The notes: generated by a model not told the origin, from the sequence alone. Shown: positions 53,443 to 62,977, counted from the first letter of the stretch. The stretch: 64,000 nt of DNA from Marinibacterium profundimaris (GCF_002210095.1 NZ_AQQR01000006.1:1-64000); one strand, 5' to 3'. Translations and numbers: made by a program.

Positions 53443-53655
53443 TCACCTCTTCCTTGCGTCCAGTTCCGAGTTGAACAGCCGCAGCCGGTGCGACAGCGCC
53501 TCCGTGTCGGTCACGCTGTCGAAATGCTCGAAGAGAAAGCTCAGCGCCTCGCCCTCGTCCAGCCCTGCCTCTGCGGCGAAGCGTTTCAGGCGGCGGTACC
53601 CGTCCTCCGTCATGGCGACGGGAAAGCGGCGGGTCAGGCGAAAGCGTTTGGGCAT
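53443..53655 (-). CDS. Small ribbon-helix-helix-like protein
   Basis: A 70-residue basic protein: M-P-K-R-F-R-L-T-R-R-F-P-V-A-M-T-E-D-G-Y-R-R-L-K-R-F-A-A reads as one strand and a helix, then A-G-L-D-E-G-E-A-L-S-F-L-F-E-H-F as a second helix. This strand-helix-helix layout suits a ribbon-helix-helix DNA-binding protein. GAGGAG precedes ATG 53655. It lies 57 bp after the acyl-CoA dehydrogenase stop on the same strand. No known family member is recognised, so regulatory function is inferred. Confidence 0.6.
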   Translation of the reverse strand: MPKRFRLTRRFPVAMTEDGYRRLKRFAAEAGLDEGEALSFLFEHFDSVTDTEALSHRLRLFNSELDARKR

Positions 53656-53712
53656 CTTGGCTCCTCGTCGGGCTGGGGTAGGGTGGGGTTGCACCCCACC
53701 GCCACGCAGACC

Positions 53713-55494
53713 CTAGAAGTTCGCCGCTTCAAGCGCCATCACCGGCTCGGCACCGCTCTGGATCCGGGCCAGGTGCATCGCCGTCGCCGGCAGCTGTCGC
53801 GCCATGTAGTAGCGGCCGGTGGCCAGCTTGGTCTCGTGGAACGCTGCGTCAGCGGCGCCCTCGGCCAGCGCCTCCTGCGCGGCCTTGCCCATCATCGCCC
53901 ACATCAGGCCCAGGCAGACATGGCCGAACATGTGCATGAAGTCATAGGACCCGGCCAGCGCGTTGTTGGGATTTTTCACGCCGTTCTGCATGAAGTACAT
54001 CCCCGCCGCCTGCAGGTCCTTCGAGGCGGCCTTCAGCGGTTCGACGAAGTCCTTGTCGAACCCCGCGTCGGCCCCGGCATTGTCCTTGCAGAAGCTCTTC
54101 ACCAGCTCGAAGAAGGCCATCACGTGCTTGCCGCCCTGTTGCGCCAGCTTGCGGCCCACCAGATCCAGCGCCTGCACGCCGTTGGCGCCTTCGTAGATCA
54201 TGGCGATCCTGGCATCGCGGGTGAATTGCGACATGCCCCATTCCTCGATGTAGCCATGCCCGCCATAGACCTGCTGCGCCGCGACGGTGCAGTCATAGCC
54301 CTTGTCGGTCATGAACCCCTTGATGACCGGCGTCAGCAGCGAGATCATCCCGTCCGCGTCCGCATCGCTCATCCGGTGCGCCTGGTCGATCATCACCGCG
54401 CCCCAGAGCGCGAAGGCGCGGGCGCCTTCGGTAAAGCTTTTCTGGTCCATCAGCGCGCGGCGGATGTCGGGATGCACGATCAGCGGGTCGGCCGGGCCGT
54501 CGGGGTTCTTGGCCCCGGTCACGTCGCGGCCCTGCAGCCGGTCCTTCGCGTAGGCCACGGCGTTCTGGTAGGCGGCATCGGCCTGGGCGAGCCCCTGCAT
54601 GCCGACACCCAGACGCGCCTCGTTCATCATGGTGAACATGGCGCGCATGCCCTTGTGCTCCTCGCCCAGCAGGTAGCCGGTGGCGCCATCGTAGTTCATG
54701 ACGCAGGTCGAGTTGCCGTGGATGCCCATCTTCTCCTCGATCTTGCCGCAGCTCACGCCGTTGCGCGCGCCAAGGCTGCCGTCCTCGTTCACGAGGAATT
54801 TCGGCACGATGAAGAGAGAGACGCCTTTGATGCCCTCGGGCCCGCCGGGGATCTTGGCCAGCACGAGGTGAATGATGTTCTCCGCCATGTCGTGTTCACC
54901 GGCGGAGATGAAGATCTTCTGCCCCGAGATCCTATAGGTCCCGTCACCCTGCGGCTCGGCCTTCGTGCGCATCAGGCCAAGGTCCGTGCCGCAATGGGGT
55001 TCGGTCAGGTTCATGGTGCCCGTCCAGTCGCAGGACACCATGTTGGGCAGGTAGGTGGCCTTCTGATCCTCGGTCCCGTGGGTGAGGATCGCCGAGGCCG
55101 CTCCGTGGGTCAGCCCCTGGTACATGGCGAAGGCCTGGTTGGCGGCCGAGAAATACTCGCCCACCGCGGTCGACATGACGTAGGGCATGTTCTGCCCTCC
55201 GAACTCCTCGGGGAAATCGATACCGGTCCAGCCGCCGGCCTTCATCTCTTCGAAGGCCTCCTTGAAGCCGGCCGGGGTGCGGACCACGCCATTTTCCAGC
55301 ACGCAGCCCTCGGTATCGCCGATCACGTTCAGCGGGGCCAGGACCTCGCCGCTCAGCTTGCCCGCCTCTTCGAGGATGGCGCCGGTGAAACTGGCCTCCA
55401 TTTCCTCGTACCCGGGGATCCCGGTTTCGGTCACCTTCAGCACATCGTGCAGGATGAACTGCGTGTCCTTGGTGGGTGCGGTGTAGCTGGGCAT
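53713..55494 (-). CDS. Acyl-CoA dehydrogenase with C-terminal extension (DmdC/FadE-like, about 590 residues)
   Basis: A 593-residue FAD-dependent acyl-CoA dehydrogenase of the large type with an extra C-terminal domain. It starts with [20 protein letters not shown] binds FAD, and the active-site Glu is in the M-I-Y-E-G-A-N-G segment. [10 protein letters not shown] is the conserved C-terminal core motif. In roseobacters this type acts on medium/long acyl-CoA or, as DmdC, on methylmercaptopropionyl-CoA; sequence alone does not decide. The RBS GGAGGACC precedes ATG 55494. It is preceded by a MerR gene 36 bp upstream, probably its regulator. Confidence 0.88.
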   Translation of the reverse strand: MPSYTAPTKDTQFILHDVLKVTETGIPGYEEMEASFTGAILEEAGKLSGEVLAPLNVIGDTEGCVLENGVVRTPAGFKEAFEEMKAGGWTGIDFPEEFGGQNMPYVMSTAVGEYFSAANQAFAMYQGLTHGAASAILTHGTEDQKATYLPNMVSCDWTGTMNLTEPHCGTDLGLMRTKAEPQGDGTYRISGQKIFISAGEHDMAENIIHLVLAKIPGGPEGIKGVSLFIVPKFLVNEDGSLGARNGVSCGKIEEKMGIHGNSTCVMNYDGATGYLLGEEHKGMRAMFTMMNEARLGVGMQGLAQADAAYQNAVAYAKDRLQGRDVTGAKNPDGPADPLIVHPDIRRALMDQKSFTEGARAFALWGAVMIDQAHRMSDADADGMISLLTPVIKGFMTDKGYDCTVAAQQVYGGHGYIEEWGMSQFTRDARIAMIYEGANGVQALDLVGRKLAQQGGKHVMAFFELVKSFCKDNAGADAGFDKDFVEPLKAASKDLQAAGMYFMQNGVKNPNNALAGSYDFMHMFGHVCLGLMWAMMGKAAQEALAEGAADAAFHETKLATGRYYMARQLPATAMHLARIQSGAEPVMALEAANF

Positions 55495-55529
55495 GGAAGG
55501 TCCTCCCGTTCCGTCAGTCTGGGCTTGTC

Positions 55530-55934
55530 TTACTGTGCGGCCGCCTTGCTGGACGACTGGATCGAGGCAAGCATCTTCTCGCCCCATTTCAGCTGTTCGC
55601 GCAGGTCGGCGATGTTGCGGTCCATCTCGTCCCGCTCCGCCTCGAGCGCGCGCAGACGTTCGCTGGCCAGCTCGTAGGTGCGTTCCAGCTGGGTCTGCTG
55701 CTGGTCGCCCACGTGGTAGAGGTCGAGCAGCTGGCGAATTTCCTCGAGGCTGAAGCCGAAGCGCTTGCCGCGCAGGATCAGCTTGAGCCGGGCCCGGTCG
55801 CGCTTGGTGAACAGGCGCTTCTGGCCAAGGCGGAGGGGAAAGAGCAGTTCCTTGGATTCGTAGAAGCGCAGCGTCCGAGGGGTCACCTCGAATGCATCGC
55901 ACATTTCCCGAATCGTCATCGTGTCAGTGGTCAT
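55530..55934 (-). CDS. MerR family regulator upstream of the acyl-CoA dehydrogenase
   Basis: A 134-residue MerR-type protein. The winged helix-turn-helix covers residues 7-75: [20 protein letters not shown], then the wing [12 protein letters not shown]. The long coiled coil lies at about 82-125. It lacks metal-binding Cys, so it belongs to the effector-independent or acyl-CoA-type MerRs that sit next to beta-oxidation genes. The next gene downstream is the acyl-CoA dehydrogenase (36 bp), in the same direction. An inverted repeat 103-133 bp upstream is a candidate operator. Confidence 0.9.
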   Translation of the reverse strand: MTTDTMTIREMCDAFEVTPRTLRFYESKELLFPLRLGQKRLFTKRDRARLKLILRGKRFGFSLEEIRQLLDLYHVGDQQQTQLERTYELASERLRALEAERDEMDRNIADLREQLKWGEKMLASIQSSSKAAAQ

Positions 55935-56036
55935 CTATCTTCCCTGGCGGATGAGGCAAGGCCCCGGTCCGCTCCCGTTGAGGGTGCTTAGAGCAGGCGT
56001 CCGAGCTTTACGCAGCCTGGACGTCGCGTCAGCACC

Positions 56037-56067
56037 AAGTTGACGTTGGATCATGTCGCGTCAACTT
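56037..56067. promoter_or_regulatory. Inverted repeat AAGTTGACG-N13-CGTCAACTT, candidate MerR operator
   Basis: Perfect 9-bp arms (56037-56045 and 56059-56067) separated by 13 bp, upstream of the first MerR gene and downstream of the second. MerR proteins bind such dyads between -35 and -10 boxes. The full 356-bp gap (55935-56290) has no gene. No matching -35/-10 pair was found inside the dyad. Confidence 0.55.
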
Positions 56068-56290
56068 ACCCGTCGACGCGACTGGGCTCACATAGGGATC
56101 CCCTGCCGCGGCGTGAGGTCAGGATTCCCATACGTTGTGCGCTCGTGACCCAACGTCAGAACGCATGCGCGTCATATTTTGTTCAATTTCGGACAGGCCC
56201 AAATGGTGCGATCGGCAATATAACGCCGCGTCACGGGATCCCGGGGCCGGATCCGCCCCCGCTGTGCGCGTCCGCGCCGGCGGGAACCTG

Positions 56291-56659
56291 TCAGCTCAGC
56301 GAATCTCTTGTCTCGTCGCGGAGGCGCTCAAGCTCTTCCATCGCCTCGTCCAGCTGGGCGCGCTGTTCGGCCAGGGCCCGCAGCTGGCGGTCGGCGGATT
56401 CGACGAAGGCACGCATCTGCACCTCGGTGCCTTCGCGTTCGTAGATCGTCAGCCACTGGCGGATGTCTTCCAGCTGAAAGCCCCAGCGGCGCCCGCGCAT
56501 GATGAGTTTCATGCGCGCAAGCTCCCTGGGGCCGTAGTACCGCGAACGCCCTTCGCGTTCGGGCTGCAACAGCTCGATATACTCGTAGTAGCGCAGCGTC
56601 CGGGGCGTCACGTCGAAAGCCGCGCACATTTCCTTGAAAGTCAGGCGTTTGTCCGTCAT
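56291..56659 (-). CDS. Second MerR family regulator
   Basis: A 122-residue MerR-type protein, paralogous to the one at 55530 (both T-x-x-E-M-C-x-A-F-x-V-T-P-R-T-L-R). HTH at about residues 8-75 and a coiled coil at about 83-120 (R-Q-L-R-A-L-A-E-Q-R-A-Q-L-D-E-A). No Cys-rich sensor is present. Its start at 56659 is divergent from the thioesterase pair at 56781, with a 121-bp gap. It may control those genes or itself; this is inference. Confidence 0.88.
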   Translation of the reverse strand: MTDKRLTFKEMCAAFDVTPRTLRYYEYIELLQPEREGRSRYYGPRELARMKLIMRGRRWGFQLEDIRQWLTIYEREGTEVQMRAFVESADRQLRALAEQRAQLDEAMEELERLRDETRDSLS

Positions 56660-56780
56660 GCCGACCCTACTCCCGTTTGCGCGAAATCTATGCGCAACGG
56701 GTGCGGGACGCAACACTCGGGCTTGCCCCGGGTCCTTGCGGCGGTCCACATAGCATCCGTCAACATCCGAAGAGGGGCCC

Positions 56781-57200
56781 ATGGTCGACAGAGCGACGCT
56801 TGCACGCCAGTTCATCGAGGCGATTCCCCATGCCCGGGCCCTGGGCCTGGAGCTGGTGGAGATCGCCGAGGGGCGGGCCGTGATCTCGATGCCGTATGAC
56901 GAGAAGCTGATCGGCGATCCGGAGACGCGGGTGATCCATGGCGGCGCGGTGTCGGCCCTTCTGGACACCTGCTGCGGGGCGGCGGTGATGAGCCATCCCA
57001 CGCAGCCGGACGCGACGGCGACGATCGACCTGCGCATCGACTACATGCGCGCGGCGACGCCGGGGCAGACGCTTGTGGCCACGGCCGAATGCTACCACGT
57101 GACCCGCTCGGTCGCCTTCGTGCGCGCCACGGCGGTGGACGGTCGGACGGACGTGCCGGTGGCCAGCGCCGCGGCCTCCTTCACCGCGGAGAGACGCTGA
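56781..57200 (+). CDS. PaaI family thioesterase (first of a pair)
   Basis: A 139-residue hotdog-fold thioesterase with the PaaI motif H-G-G-A-V-S-A-L-L-D-T at about residues 53-63, where Asp is the catalytic acid. It would hydrolyse acyl-CoA (often aromatic or medium-chain) to free acid and CoA. The stop shares bases with the next start (TGATG), so it is co-translated with a second thioesterase. The neighbouring MerR genes suggest control by acyl-CoA supply. Confidence 0.9.
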   Translation: MVDRATLARQFIEAIPHARALGLELVEIAEGRAVISMPYDEKLIGDPETRVIHGGAVSALLDTCCGAAVMSHPTQPDATATIDLRIDYMRAATPGQTLVATAECYHVTRSVAFVRATAVDGRTDVPVASAAASFTAERR

Positions 57201-57772
57201 TGCCTCGGTCGCGTCCCGAACCGATGCAGGTGGTCAAGCAACGCCGCGACGGCGCGCTGAAGGCGCTGGTCGAGGCTGTTCCCTACGTCCGCTTCCTGGG
57301 GATCGTCTTCGACCGCCGTGGTGACGAGCTGACCGGCGTGATGACCTATTCCGAGGACCTGATCGGCAATCCCTTCCTGCCGGCGCTCCATGGCGGCGCG
57401 ACCTCGGCCTTCCTCGAGGTGACGGCGATCGTCTCGCTCAGCTGGGCGGTGCTGTGGGACGACCTGGAAAGCGGCGCGCTTGATATCGCCCGGCTCGAGG
57501 CCGGGGACCTGCCGCGCCTGCCCAAGACCATCGGGCTGACCACCGATTACCTGCGTTCGGGCCTGCCGCGCGACGCCTATGCCCGGGCGCGGATCGTGCG
57601 GCGCGGGCGGCGCTATGCCTCGGTGCATGTGGTGGGCTGGCAGGACAATCACGACCGGCCCTTCGCCCAGGCGACGGGGCATTTCCTGATGCCTCCGCGC
57701 GACGGCGACGGGGCGCCGGACACCCCGCGCGAGCCGATGGCGCCCGGTGGACCGGGCCCGGCCGATGGCTGA
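57200..57772 (+). CDS. PaaI family thioesterase (second of a pair, longer and divergent)
   Basis: A 190-residue hotdog-fold protein. The motif H-G-G-A-T-S-A-F-L-E-V has Glu instead of the usual Asp, and it carries an insert rich in Leu/Trp/Asp (S-W-A-V-L-W-D-D-L-E-S-G) before the second half. The C-terminus is Pro/Gly-rich. It is therefore a diverged partner, perhaps forming a heteromer with the first thioesterase. The start overlaps it by 1 bp, and its end overlaps the MATE gene by 8 bp. Confidence 0.82.
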   Translation: MPRSRPEPMQVVKQRRDGALKALVEAVPYVRFLGIVFDRRGDELTGVMTYSEDLIGNPFLPALHGGATSAFLEVTAIVSLSWAVLWDDLESGALDIARLEAGDLPRLPKTIGLTTDYLRSGLPRDAYARARIVRRGRRYASVHVVGWQDNHDRPFAQATGHFLMPPRDGDGAPDTPREPMAPGGPGPADG

Positions 57773-59090
57773 CACGGCCGCGCCCGGCTCGCCGATCACC
57801 CACCGGCGGGTGCTGCACATCGCCATTCCCATCGTGCTGTCGAACGCCACCGTGCCGATCCTGGGCGCGGTGGATACCGGCGTGGTGGGCCAGATGGGCG
57901 CGGCGGCCCCGATCGGGGCGGTCGGCATTGGCGCGGTGATCCTCTCGGCGGTCTACTGGATCTTCGGCTTTCTGCGGATGGGCACGACCGGCATGGTCGC
58001 CCAGGCCAAGGGCGCGGGCGACGTGGCCGAGACCGGCGCGCTGCTGACCCGCGGCATGTTGGTCGGGCTGATCGGCGGGGTCGTGCTGGTGGCGCTGCAG
58101 GCGCTGATCTTCTGGGGCGCGTTCCAGCTGTCACCGGCGTCGGACGAGGTCGAGGGGCTGGCCCGGCAGTACCTGTCGATCCGGATCTGGGGCGCGCCGG
58201 CGGCGATCGGGATCTATGCCGTCACCGGCTGGCTGATCGGGATGGAACGCACCCGGGGCGTGCTGATGCTGCAGCTCTGGATGAACGGGCTGAACATCGG
58301 GCTGGACCTGTGGTTCGTTCTGGGCCTCGGCTGGGGTGTCGGCGGGGTGGCCACGGCGACGCTTTTCGCCGAATGGACCGGGCTGGCGCTGGGCCTCTGG
58401 CTCTGCCGCGCGGCGTTCACGGGGCATCAGTGGCGCGACTGGCCGCGCGTTTTCGACCCGGCGCGGCTGAAGCGGATGCTGCAGGTGAATGGCGACATCA
58501 TGATCCGCTCGGTGCTGCTGACCGGCTCCTTCATGACCTTCCTGTTCCTCGCCGCAGACCTGGGCGACGAGACGCTGGCCGCCAACCAGGTGCTGATCCA
58601 GTTCCTGGAGATCACCGCCTTTGCGCTCGACGGCTTCGCCTTCTCGGCCGAGGCGCTGGTCGGCGTGGCCGTGGGCGCGCGCAACCGGGCGGACCTGCGC
58701 CGCGCGGCGATCATCGCCTCGCAATGGGGCCTGGGTGGGGCGGTGCTGCTGGGGGCGGTTTACTGGCTTTTCGGCGGCATGATCATCGACCTGATGACCA
58801 CGGCGGAGGGCGTGCGGGCCGAGGCGCGCAGCTACCTGCCCTGGCTGGCCATAGCCCCCCTGCTGAGCGTGGCGTCGTGGATGTACGACGGGGTCTTCAT
58901 CGGTGCGACATGGACCCGGCAGATGCGCGGCGCGATGTTCGAGGCGGTGGCGATCTACCTGGTGGCGCTGGCGATCTTCCTGCCGTGGCTGGGCAATCAC
59001 GGGCTGTGGCTGTCGCTGATGGTGCTGAATGTCGCCCGCGCGGCGACGCTGGCCCGGCGCTATCCGAGGCTGGAGGCGACGGTCACCTGA
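57765..59090 (+). CDS. MATE family efflux transporter (DinF-like)
   Basis: A 441-residue MATE transporter with about twelve helices. It resembles the DinF branch: I-P-I-V-L-S-N-A-T-V-P-I-L-G-A-V-D-T-G near the start and a later W-M-Y-D-G-V-F-I-G. It would exchange an organic substrate for H+ or Na+. The start lies inside the end of the thioesterase gene, so all three genes form one operon; this links efflux to acyl-CoA clearance, but that is only positional. Confidence 0.88.
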   Translation: MADTAAPGSPITHRRVLHIAIPIVLSNATVPILGAVDTGVVGQMGAAAPIGAVGIGAVILSAVYWIFGFLRMGTTGMVAQAKGAGDVAETGALLTRGMLVGLIGGVVLVALQALIFWGAFQLSPASDEVEGLARQYLSIRIWGAPAAIGIYAVTGWLIGMERTRGVLMLQLWMNGLNIGLDLWFVLGLGWGVGGVATATLFAEWTGLALGLWLCRAAFTGHQWRDWPRVFDPARLKRMLQVNGDIMIRSVLLTGSFMTFLFLAADLGDETLAANQVLIQFLEITAFALDGFAFSAEALVGVAVGARNRADLRRAAIIASQWGLGGAVLLGAVYWLFGGMIIDLMTTAEGVRAEARSYLPWLAIAPLLSVASWMYDGVFIGATWTRQMRGAMFEAVAIYLVALAIFLPWLGNHGLWLSLMVLNVARAATLARRYPRLEATVT

Positions 59091-59122
59091 CCCGTGGGCG
59101 CGCCTGTTGCGGGTGTTGTGTT

Positions 59123-59286
59123 GGTGTATTTGGCCAAAGGTGAACGAGGCGCGGGGCGCGATGTCCCACGCGTGGGACACCTGGCCGGTCGTTTGAAATC
59201 AAGGGGTTGCAAGGCTGGGTTTACGATCTGTTCACGATCTGCAGAGCCACGCCCATGTCTTCTTCTTGGCAAAAATACCTCAATCC
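59123..59286. repeat. Composite repeat: half copy (+), 18-bp palindrome, half copy (-)
   Basis: The half copy at 59123-59145 (GGTGTATTTGGCCAAAGGTG) is followed by the perfect palindrome TGTCCCACGCGTGGGACA (59162-59179), TTTGAAATCAAGGGGTTG (59192-59209) and an inverted half copy (59258-59286). The order and spacing match the element at 29454-29650. It fills the convergent gap between the MATE and ArsC-like genes. Confidence 0.8.
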
Positions 59287-59337
59287 AACGGCTGCAACTT
59301 GCGCCGACCGTTCAGAAAAGGGCGCTTGTCGGCCTCG

Positions 59338-59685
59338 TCATAGGATCTCCAGCACCGCTTCCGGAGGACGGCCAAGCGCGGCCTTGCCACCGGCCAGCAC
59401 GACCGGCCGTTCGATCAGCTTCGGCGTGGCGGCCATGGCGGCGATCAACGTGGCCTCGTCGCTGTCGCGGGTCAGGTCCTGGGCCTTGAATTCCGCCTCC
59501 TTGACCCGCATCAGCCCGATCACCGGCAGGTCCAGCAGAGCCAGCACCGCGCGGATCTCGTCCTCTGACGGCGCGTCCTCGAGGTAGCGGCGTTCGGTGA
59601 TGGCGCAGCCGCGCTCCTGCAGCAGCGCCAGCGTCTGGCGCGACTTGGTGCAGCGCGGATTGTGCCAGATGGTCACCTGCGTCAC
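59338..59685 (-). CDS. ArsC/Spx-fold arsenate reductase family protein
   Basis: A 115-residue thioredoxin-fold protein of the ArsC family. [12 protein letters not shown] holds the N-terminal Cys of the arsenate-reductase motif, and R-P-V-V is the conserved cis-Pro region. Glutaredoxin-dependent arsenate reduction is the usual activity, but no ars operon genes are present, so it may be a housekeeping ArsC-like (YffB-type) protein. The start is GTG 59685, overlapping the pyrD stop by 4 bp. Confidence 0.85.
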   Translation of the reverse strand: MTQVTIWHNPRCTKSRQTLALLQERGCAITERRYLEDAPSEDEIRAVLALLDLPVIGLMRVKEAEFKAQDLTRDSDEATLIAAMAATPKLIERPVVLAGGKAALGRPPEAVLEIL

Positions 59686-60740
59686 AGCCAGTCCTCCCGT
59701 CCGGTGCCCACCGCCTGGGCGATGCTGTCATAGCCGTCGCGGGCCAGCAGGGCGTCCAGGCCGCGGTTGATCTCGGTCACCAGGCCCAGCCCCCTGTAGA
59801 CCAGTGCCGAGTAGAGCTGCAGCGCCGTGGCGCCGGCGCGGATCTTGGCATAGGCGTCCTCGGCCGTGGAGATGCCGCCGACGCCGATCAGGGGGATGGT
59901 GCCGTCGGTGATCTGCGAGAGATAGGCAAGCACCCGGGTCGAGGGTTCGAACAGCGGCGCGCCGGAGAGGCCGCCGGTTTCCACGCGGTGGGGGCTGGTG
60001 AGCCCGTCGCGGGAGATCGTGGTGTTGGTGGCGATGATCGCGTCGACGCCGGTCTCTCGTGCGGCGGCGGCGATGTCGTCCAGCTCGGGCCGCGTGAGGT
60101 CCGGGGCGATCTTGAGGAAGATTGCGAGCGGCGTGGGCAGCCCGGCGCGGGCCTCCATCACGCCGGACAGCAGCGCCGTCAGCGCCTCCTTGCCCTGCAG
60201 GTCGCGCAGCTTTTCGGTGTTGGGAGAAGAGACATTGACCGTCGCGAAATCGAGGTGGGGGCCGCAGATTTCGATCAGGCGGCGGTAATCGCCGGCGCGG
60301 TCGGCGCTGTCCTTGTTGGCGCCCAGGTTCAGGCCGACAATGCCGCCGGGCGCGCGCGCCTTGAGCCTTTCGGCCACCGCCTCGGCGCCGTCGGAGTTCA
60401 GGCCGAAGCGGTTGATCACCGCGCGGTCCTCGGTCAGGCGGAAGAGGCGCGGGCGCGGGTTGCCGGGCTGGGGCAGGGGGGTGACGCCGCCCAGTTCGAT
60501 AAAGCCGAAGCCGGAGCGGGTCAGCGGGTCGATCGCTTTCGCGTTCTTGTCGAACCCGGCGGCCAGGCCCAGCGGGTTGGGCAGCGAGAGGCCGGCGAGC
60601 GTGACGGCGAGGCGCGGCGATTTCACCGGCGCGTCGGGCCGCACGAGGCCGGTTTCCAGCGCCTTGAGAGCCAGCCCATGGGCGCGTTCCGGGTCCATCC
60701 GGCGCAGCAGCGCCAGGCCCACGTCCTGCAATCCGCTCAT
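59682..60740 (-). CDS. pyrD: Dihydroorotate dehydrogenase (quinone, class 2)
   Basis: A 352-residue FMN-dependent enzyme of pyrimidine synthesis that passes electrons to quinone at the inner membrane. The N-terminal helical extension of class 2 (about 1-40) is present. The barrel starts with [12 protein letters not shown], the catalytic Ser is in N-V-S-S-P-N-T, and the FMN-phosphate site is I-G-V-G-G-I-S. It is coupled to the ArsC-like gene (GTGA overlap) and follows the DUF952 gene by 13 bp, a common order in Rhodobacterales. Confidence 0.95.
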   Translation of the reverse strand: MSGLQDVGLALLRRMDPERAHGLALKALETGLVRPDAPVKSPRLAVTLAGLSLPNPLGLAAGFDKNAKAIDPLTRSGFGFIELGGVTPLPQPGNPRPRLFRLTEDRAVINRFGLNSDGAEAVAERLKARAPGGIVGLNLGANKDSADRAGDYRRLIEICGPHLDFATVNVSSPNTEKLRDLQGKEALTALLSGVMEARAGLPTPLAIFLKIAPDLTRPELDDIAAAARETGVDAIIATNTTISRDGLTSPHRVETGGLSGAPLFEPSTRVLAYLSQITDGTIPLIGVGGISTAEDAYAKIRAGATALQLYSALVYRGLGLVTEINRGLDALLARDGYDSIAQAVGTGREDWL

Positions 60741-60753
60741 GCGCGGGCCGCCG

Positions 60754-61092
60754 TCATGTCATGGCCTCGGGGAAATCGTGGGTATCGCCCGCCAGCGGCA
60801 GGGGCGCGGTCCAGGCGACTTCGGCCCGGGTCAGGGGGCGGTAGAGATGCGGGAAGAGCGCTCCGCCGCGCGAGGGCTCCCATTTCAGGGCCTCGCCCAG
60901 GGCATCGGCCTCGACCGCGGCGAGGACCAGGTCGTCCTGCCCGGCGAAGTGCTTTGCCGCCGTCTCGCGCGCCTGTCCGGCGGTGGAGAAATGGATGAAG
61001 CCGTCGGCGAGGTCGACCGGCGCGCCGGCGGTTTCACCGGCGGCATCGAGCGCCTCCCATTCGGCGCGGCGGAAAATCTTGTAGATCAGCAT
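60754..61092 (-). CDS. DUF952 family protein
   Basis: A 112-residue small protein of the DUF952 family (often glutathione-S-transferase-fused or stand-alone in alphaproteobacteria). Motifs include [10 protein letters not shown] at the start, D-G-F-I-H-F-S-T in the middle and F-P-H-L-Y at about residue 83. No signal or membrane segment is seen. It is the first gene of DUF952-pyrD-arsC, separated by 13 bp from pyrD. Function unknown. Confidence 0.88.
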   Translation of the reverse strand: MLIYKIFRRAEWEALDAAGETAGAPVDLADGFIHFSTAGQARETAAKHFAGQDDLVLAAVEADALGEALKWEPSRGGALFPHLYRPLTRAEVAWTAPLPLAGDTHDFPEAMT

Positions 61093-61295
61093 GGGAATGC
61101 GAATGCAGCGAAATCGCGGGCCGGTCAATCCCCGGGGACCTTGTCGTGGATCGCGCGGACCGCGCCGGAGGGCGCTTTTGAGCGGGCGCGCGGGACCGGC
61201 GGCGGTCACATTCACATCCCTGATACAAAAGCCATTTGAAATCGTGATGAAAAGCGGCTGTTGTAGGTTTCGTGTCTGCACACGGAGGTTTTACG

Positions 61296-62858
61296 ATGCG
61301 CACGTCTTACGCGGCCCTGGCCAGTGCCTTTCTGACCATCGGCGCATTGCCGGCGGCAGCCGATTACGCCCTGACCATTCTTCACACCAACGATTTCCAT
61401 GCCCGGTTCGAACCGATCAGCAAGTACGACAGCGGCTGTTCGGCCGAGGACAACACCGCGGGCGAATGTTTCGGCGGCTCCGCCCGCCTTGTGACCGCCG
61501 TGGAAGAGGCGCGTGCGCGGTCGGACAATTCCATCCTCGTCGATGGCGGCGACCAGTTCCAGGGCACGCTGTTCTACACCTATTACAAGGGTGCGGCCGC
61601 GGCCGAGATGATGAACAAGATGGGCTACGACGCGATGACCGTCGGCAACCACGAGTTCGACGACGGCCCCGAAGTGCTGCGCGGCTTCATGGATGCGGTC
61701 GATTTCCCGGTGCTGATGTCGAATGCGGACGTGTCCAAAGAGGAGCTTCTGGCCGACACGCTGATGAAATCCACCGTGATCGAGAAGAACGGCGAGAAGA
61801 TCGGCCTGATCGGCCTGACGCCGCAGAACACGGATGAACTGGCCAGCCCCGGCCCCAACATCACCTTCACCGACCCGTCCGAGGCGGTGCAGGGCGAGGT
61901 CGACAAGCTGACCGGGCAGGGCGTGAACAAGATCATCGTGCTGAGCCATTCGGGCTATGGCGTGGACCAGCGGGTGGCCGAGAATACCACCGGGGTCGAC
62001 GTGATCGTGGGTGGTCATTCCAACACCTACCTGTCGAACACGGCCGACAACGCGGAAGGCCCGTACCCGACCATGGTGGGCGACACGGCGATCGTCTCGG
62101 CCTATGCCTACGGCAAGTTCCTGGGCGAGCTGAACGTGGTCTTCGACGATGACGGCAAGGTCATCTCGGCCGAGGGCGAGCCGATCATCATGGACGCCGC
62201 CGTGACCGAGGACGAGGCCACCGTGGCGCGCATCACCGAGCTGGCCGCGCCGCTGGAAGAGGTGCGGTCCAAGGTGGTGGCCGAGGCCGCGACCGAGATC
62301 GTCGGCGCGCGCGAGGAATGCCGGGCGATGGAATGCCCCATGGGCAACCTGATCACCGACGCGATGCTGGCCCGCGTTGCCGACCAGGGCATCGACGTGG
62401 CCATCGAGAACGGCGGCGGGATCCGTGCGTCGATCGACGCGGGCCCGGTGACCATGGGCGAGGTCCTGACCGTGCTGCCGTTCCAGAACACGCTGTCGAC
62501 CTTCCAGGTTTCAGGCGCGGTGCTGAAAGAGGCGCTTGAGAACGGTCTGAGCCAGATCGAGGAAGGCGCCGGGCGCTTCCCGCAGGTCGCCGGCATGACC
62601 TATGTCTTTGACGCCTCCGCCGAGCCGGGCAGCCGGATCGTCGAGGTCACCGTGGGCGGCGAGCCGCTGGACATGGAGAAAACCTATGGCGTGGTGTCCA
62701 ACAACTACGTGCGCAACGGCGGCGACGGCTACGCGATGTTCAAGGATGCCGCGAATGCCTATGACTTCGGCCCCGACCTGGCCGATGTGACGGCCGAATA
62801 CCTGGCCGAGAATTCGCCCTATACGCCCTACAAGGATGGCCGGATCTCGGCCAAGTGA
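61296..62858 (+). CDS. Bifunctional metallophosphatase/5'-nucleotidase
   Basis: A 520-residue periplasmic nucleotidase (UshA/CpdB-type). A signal peptide covers about residues 1-22. The metal-binding motifs are T-N-D-F-H, G-D-Q-F and G-N-H-E-F-D in the N-terminal domain (about 25-330), and the substrate-binding C-terminal domain contains Y-V-R-N-G-G-D-G-Y. It would release nucleosides and phosphate from external nucleotides. The RBS GGAGG is 7 bp before ATG 61296. It is divergent from DUF952-pyrD, and a terminator follows. Confidence 0.92.
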   Translation: MRTSYAALASAFLTIGALPAAADYALTILHTNDFHARFEPISKYDSGCSAEDNTAGECFGGSARLVTAVEEARARSDNSILVDGGDQFQGTLFYTYYKGAAAAEMMNKMGYDAMTVGNHEFDDGPEVLRGFMDAVDFPVLMSNADVSKEELLADTLMKSTVIEKNGEKIGLIGLTPQNTDELASPGPNITFTDPSEAVQGEVDKLTGQGVNKIIVLSHSGYGVDQRVAENTTGVDVIVGGHSNTYLSNTADNAEGPYPTMVGDTAIVSAYAYGKFLGELNVVFDDDGKVISAEGEPIIMDAAVTEDEATVARITELAAPLEEVRSKVVAEAATEIVGAREECRAMECPMGNLITDAMLARVADQGIDVAIENGGGIRASIDAGPVTMGEVLTVLPFQNTLSTFQVSGAVLKEALENGLSQIEEGAGRFPQVAGMTYVFDASAEPGSRIVEVTVGGEPLDMEKTYGVVSNNYVRNGGDGYAMFKDAANAYDFGPDLADVTAEYLAENSPYTPYKDGRISAK

Positions 62859-62900
62859 TCCCGTTTCGCTGACCGGCCCCGGGCCGGCCGGCAGGATCTG

Positions 62901-62935
62901 CGGCGCGTCCCGGCGGGGCGCGCCGTTTGCGTTTG
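62901..62935 (+). terminator. Terminator of the 5'-nucleotidase gene
   Basis: CGGCGCG-T-CCC (62901-62911) pairs with GGG-CGCGCCG (62916-62925) with one bulged T and a 4-nt loop, followed by TTTGCGTTTG. It lies 43 bp after the stop codon. Confidence 0.65.
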
Positions 62936-62977
62936 CGGGTCTCGACCGGGCGGTACGGCGGGGATAGTCTGCGGCCC

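Noticed and set aside
59338-59685. Arsenic-resistance operon
   Set aside because: No arsR, arsB/acr3 or other ars gene is nearby; the ArsC-like gene belongs to the pyrD unit.
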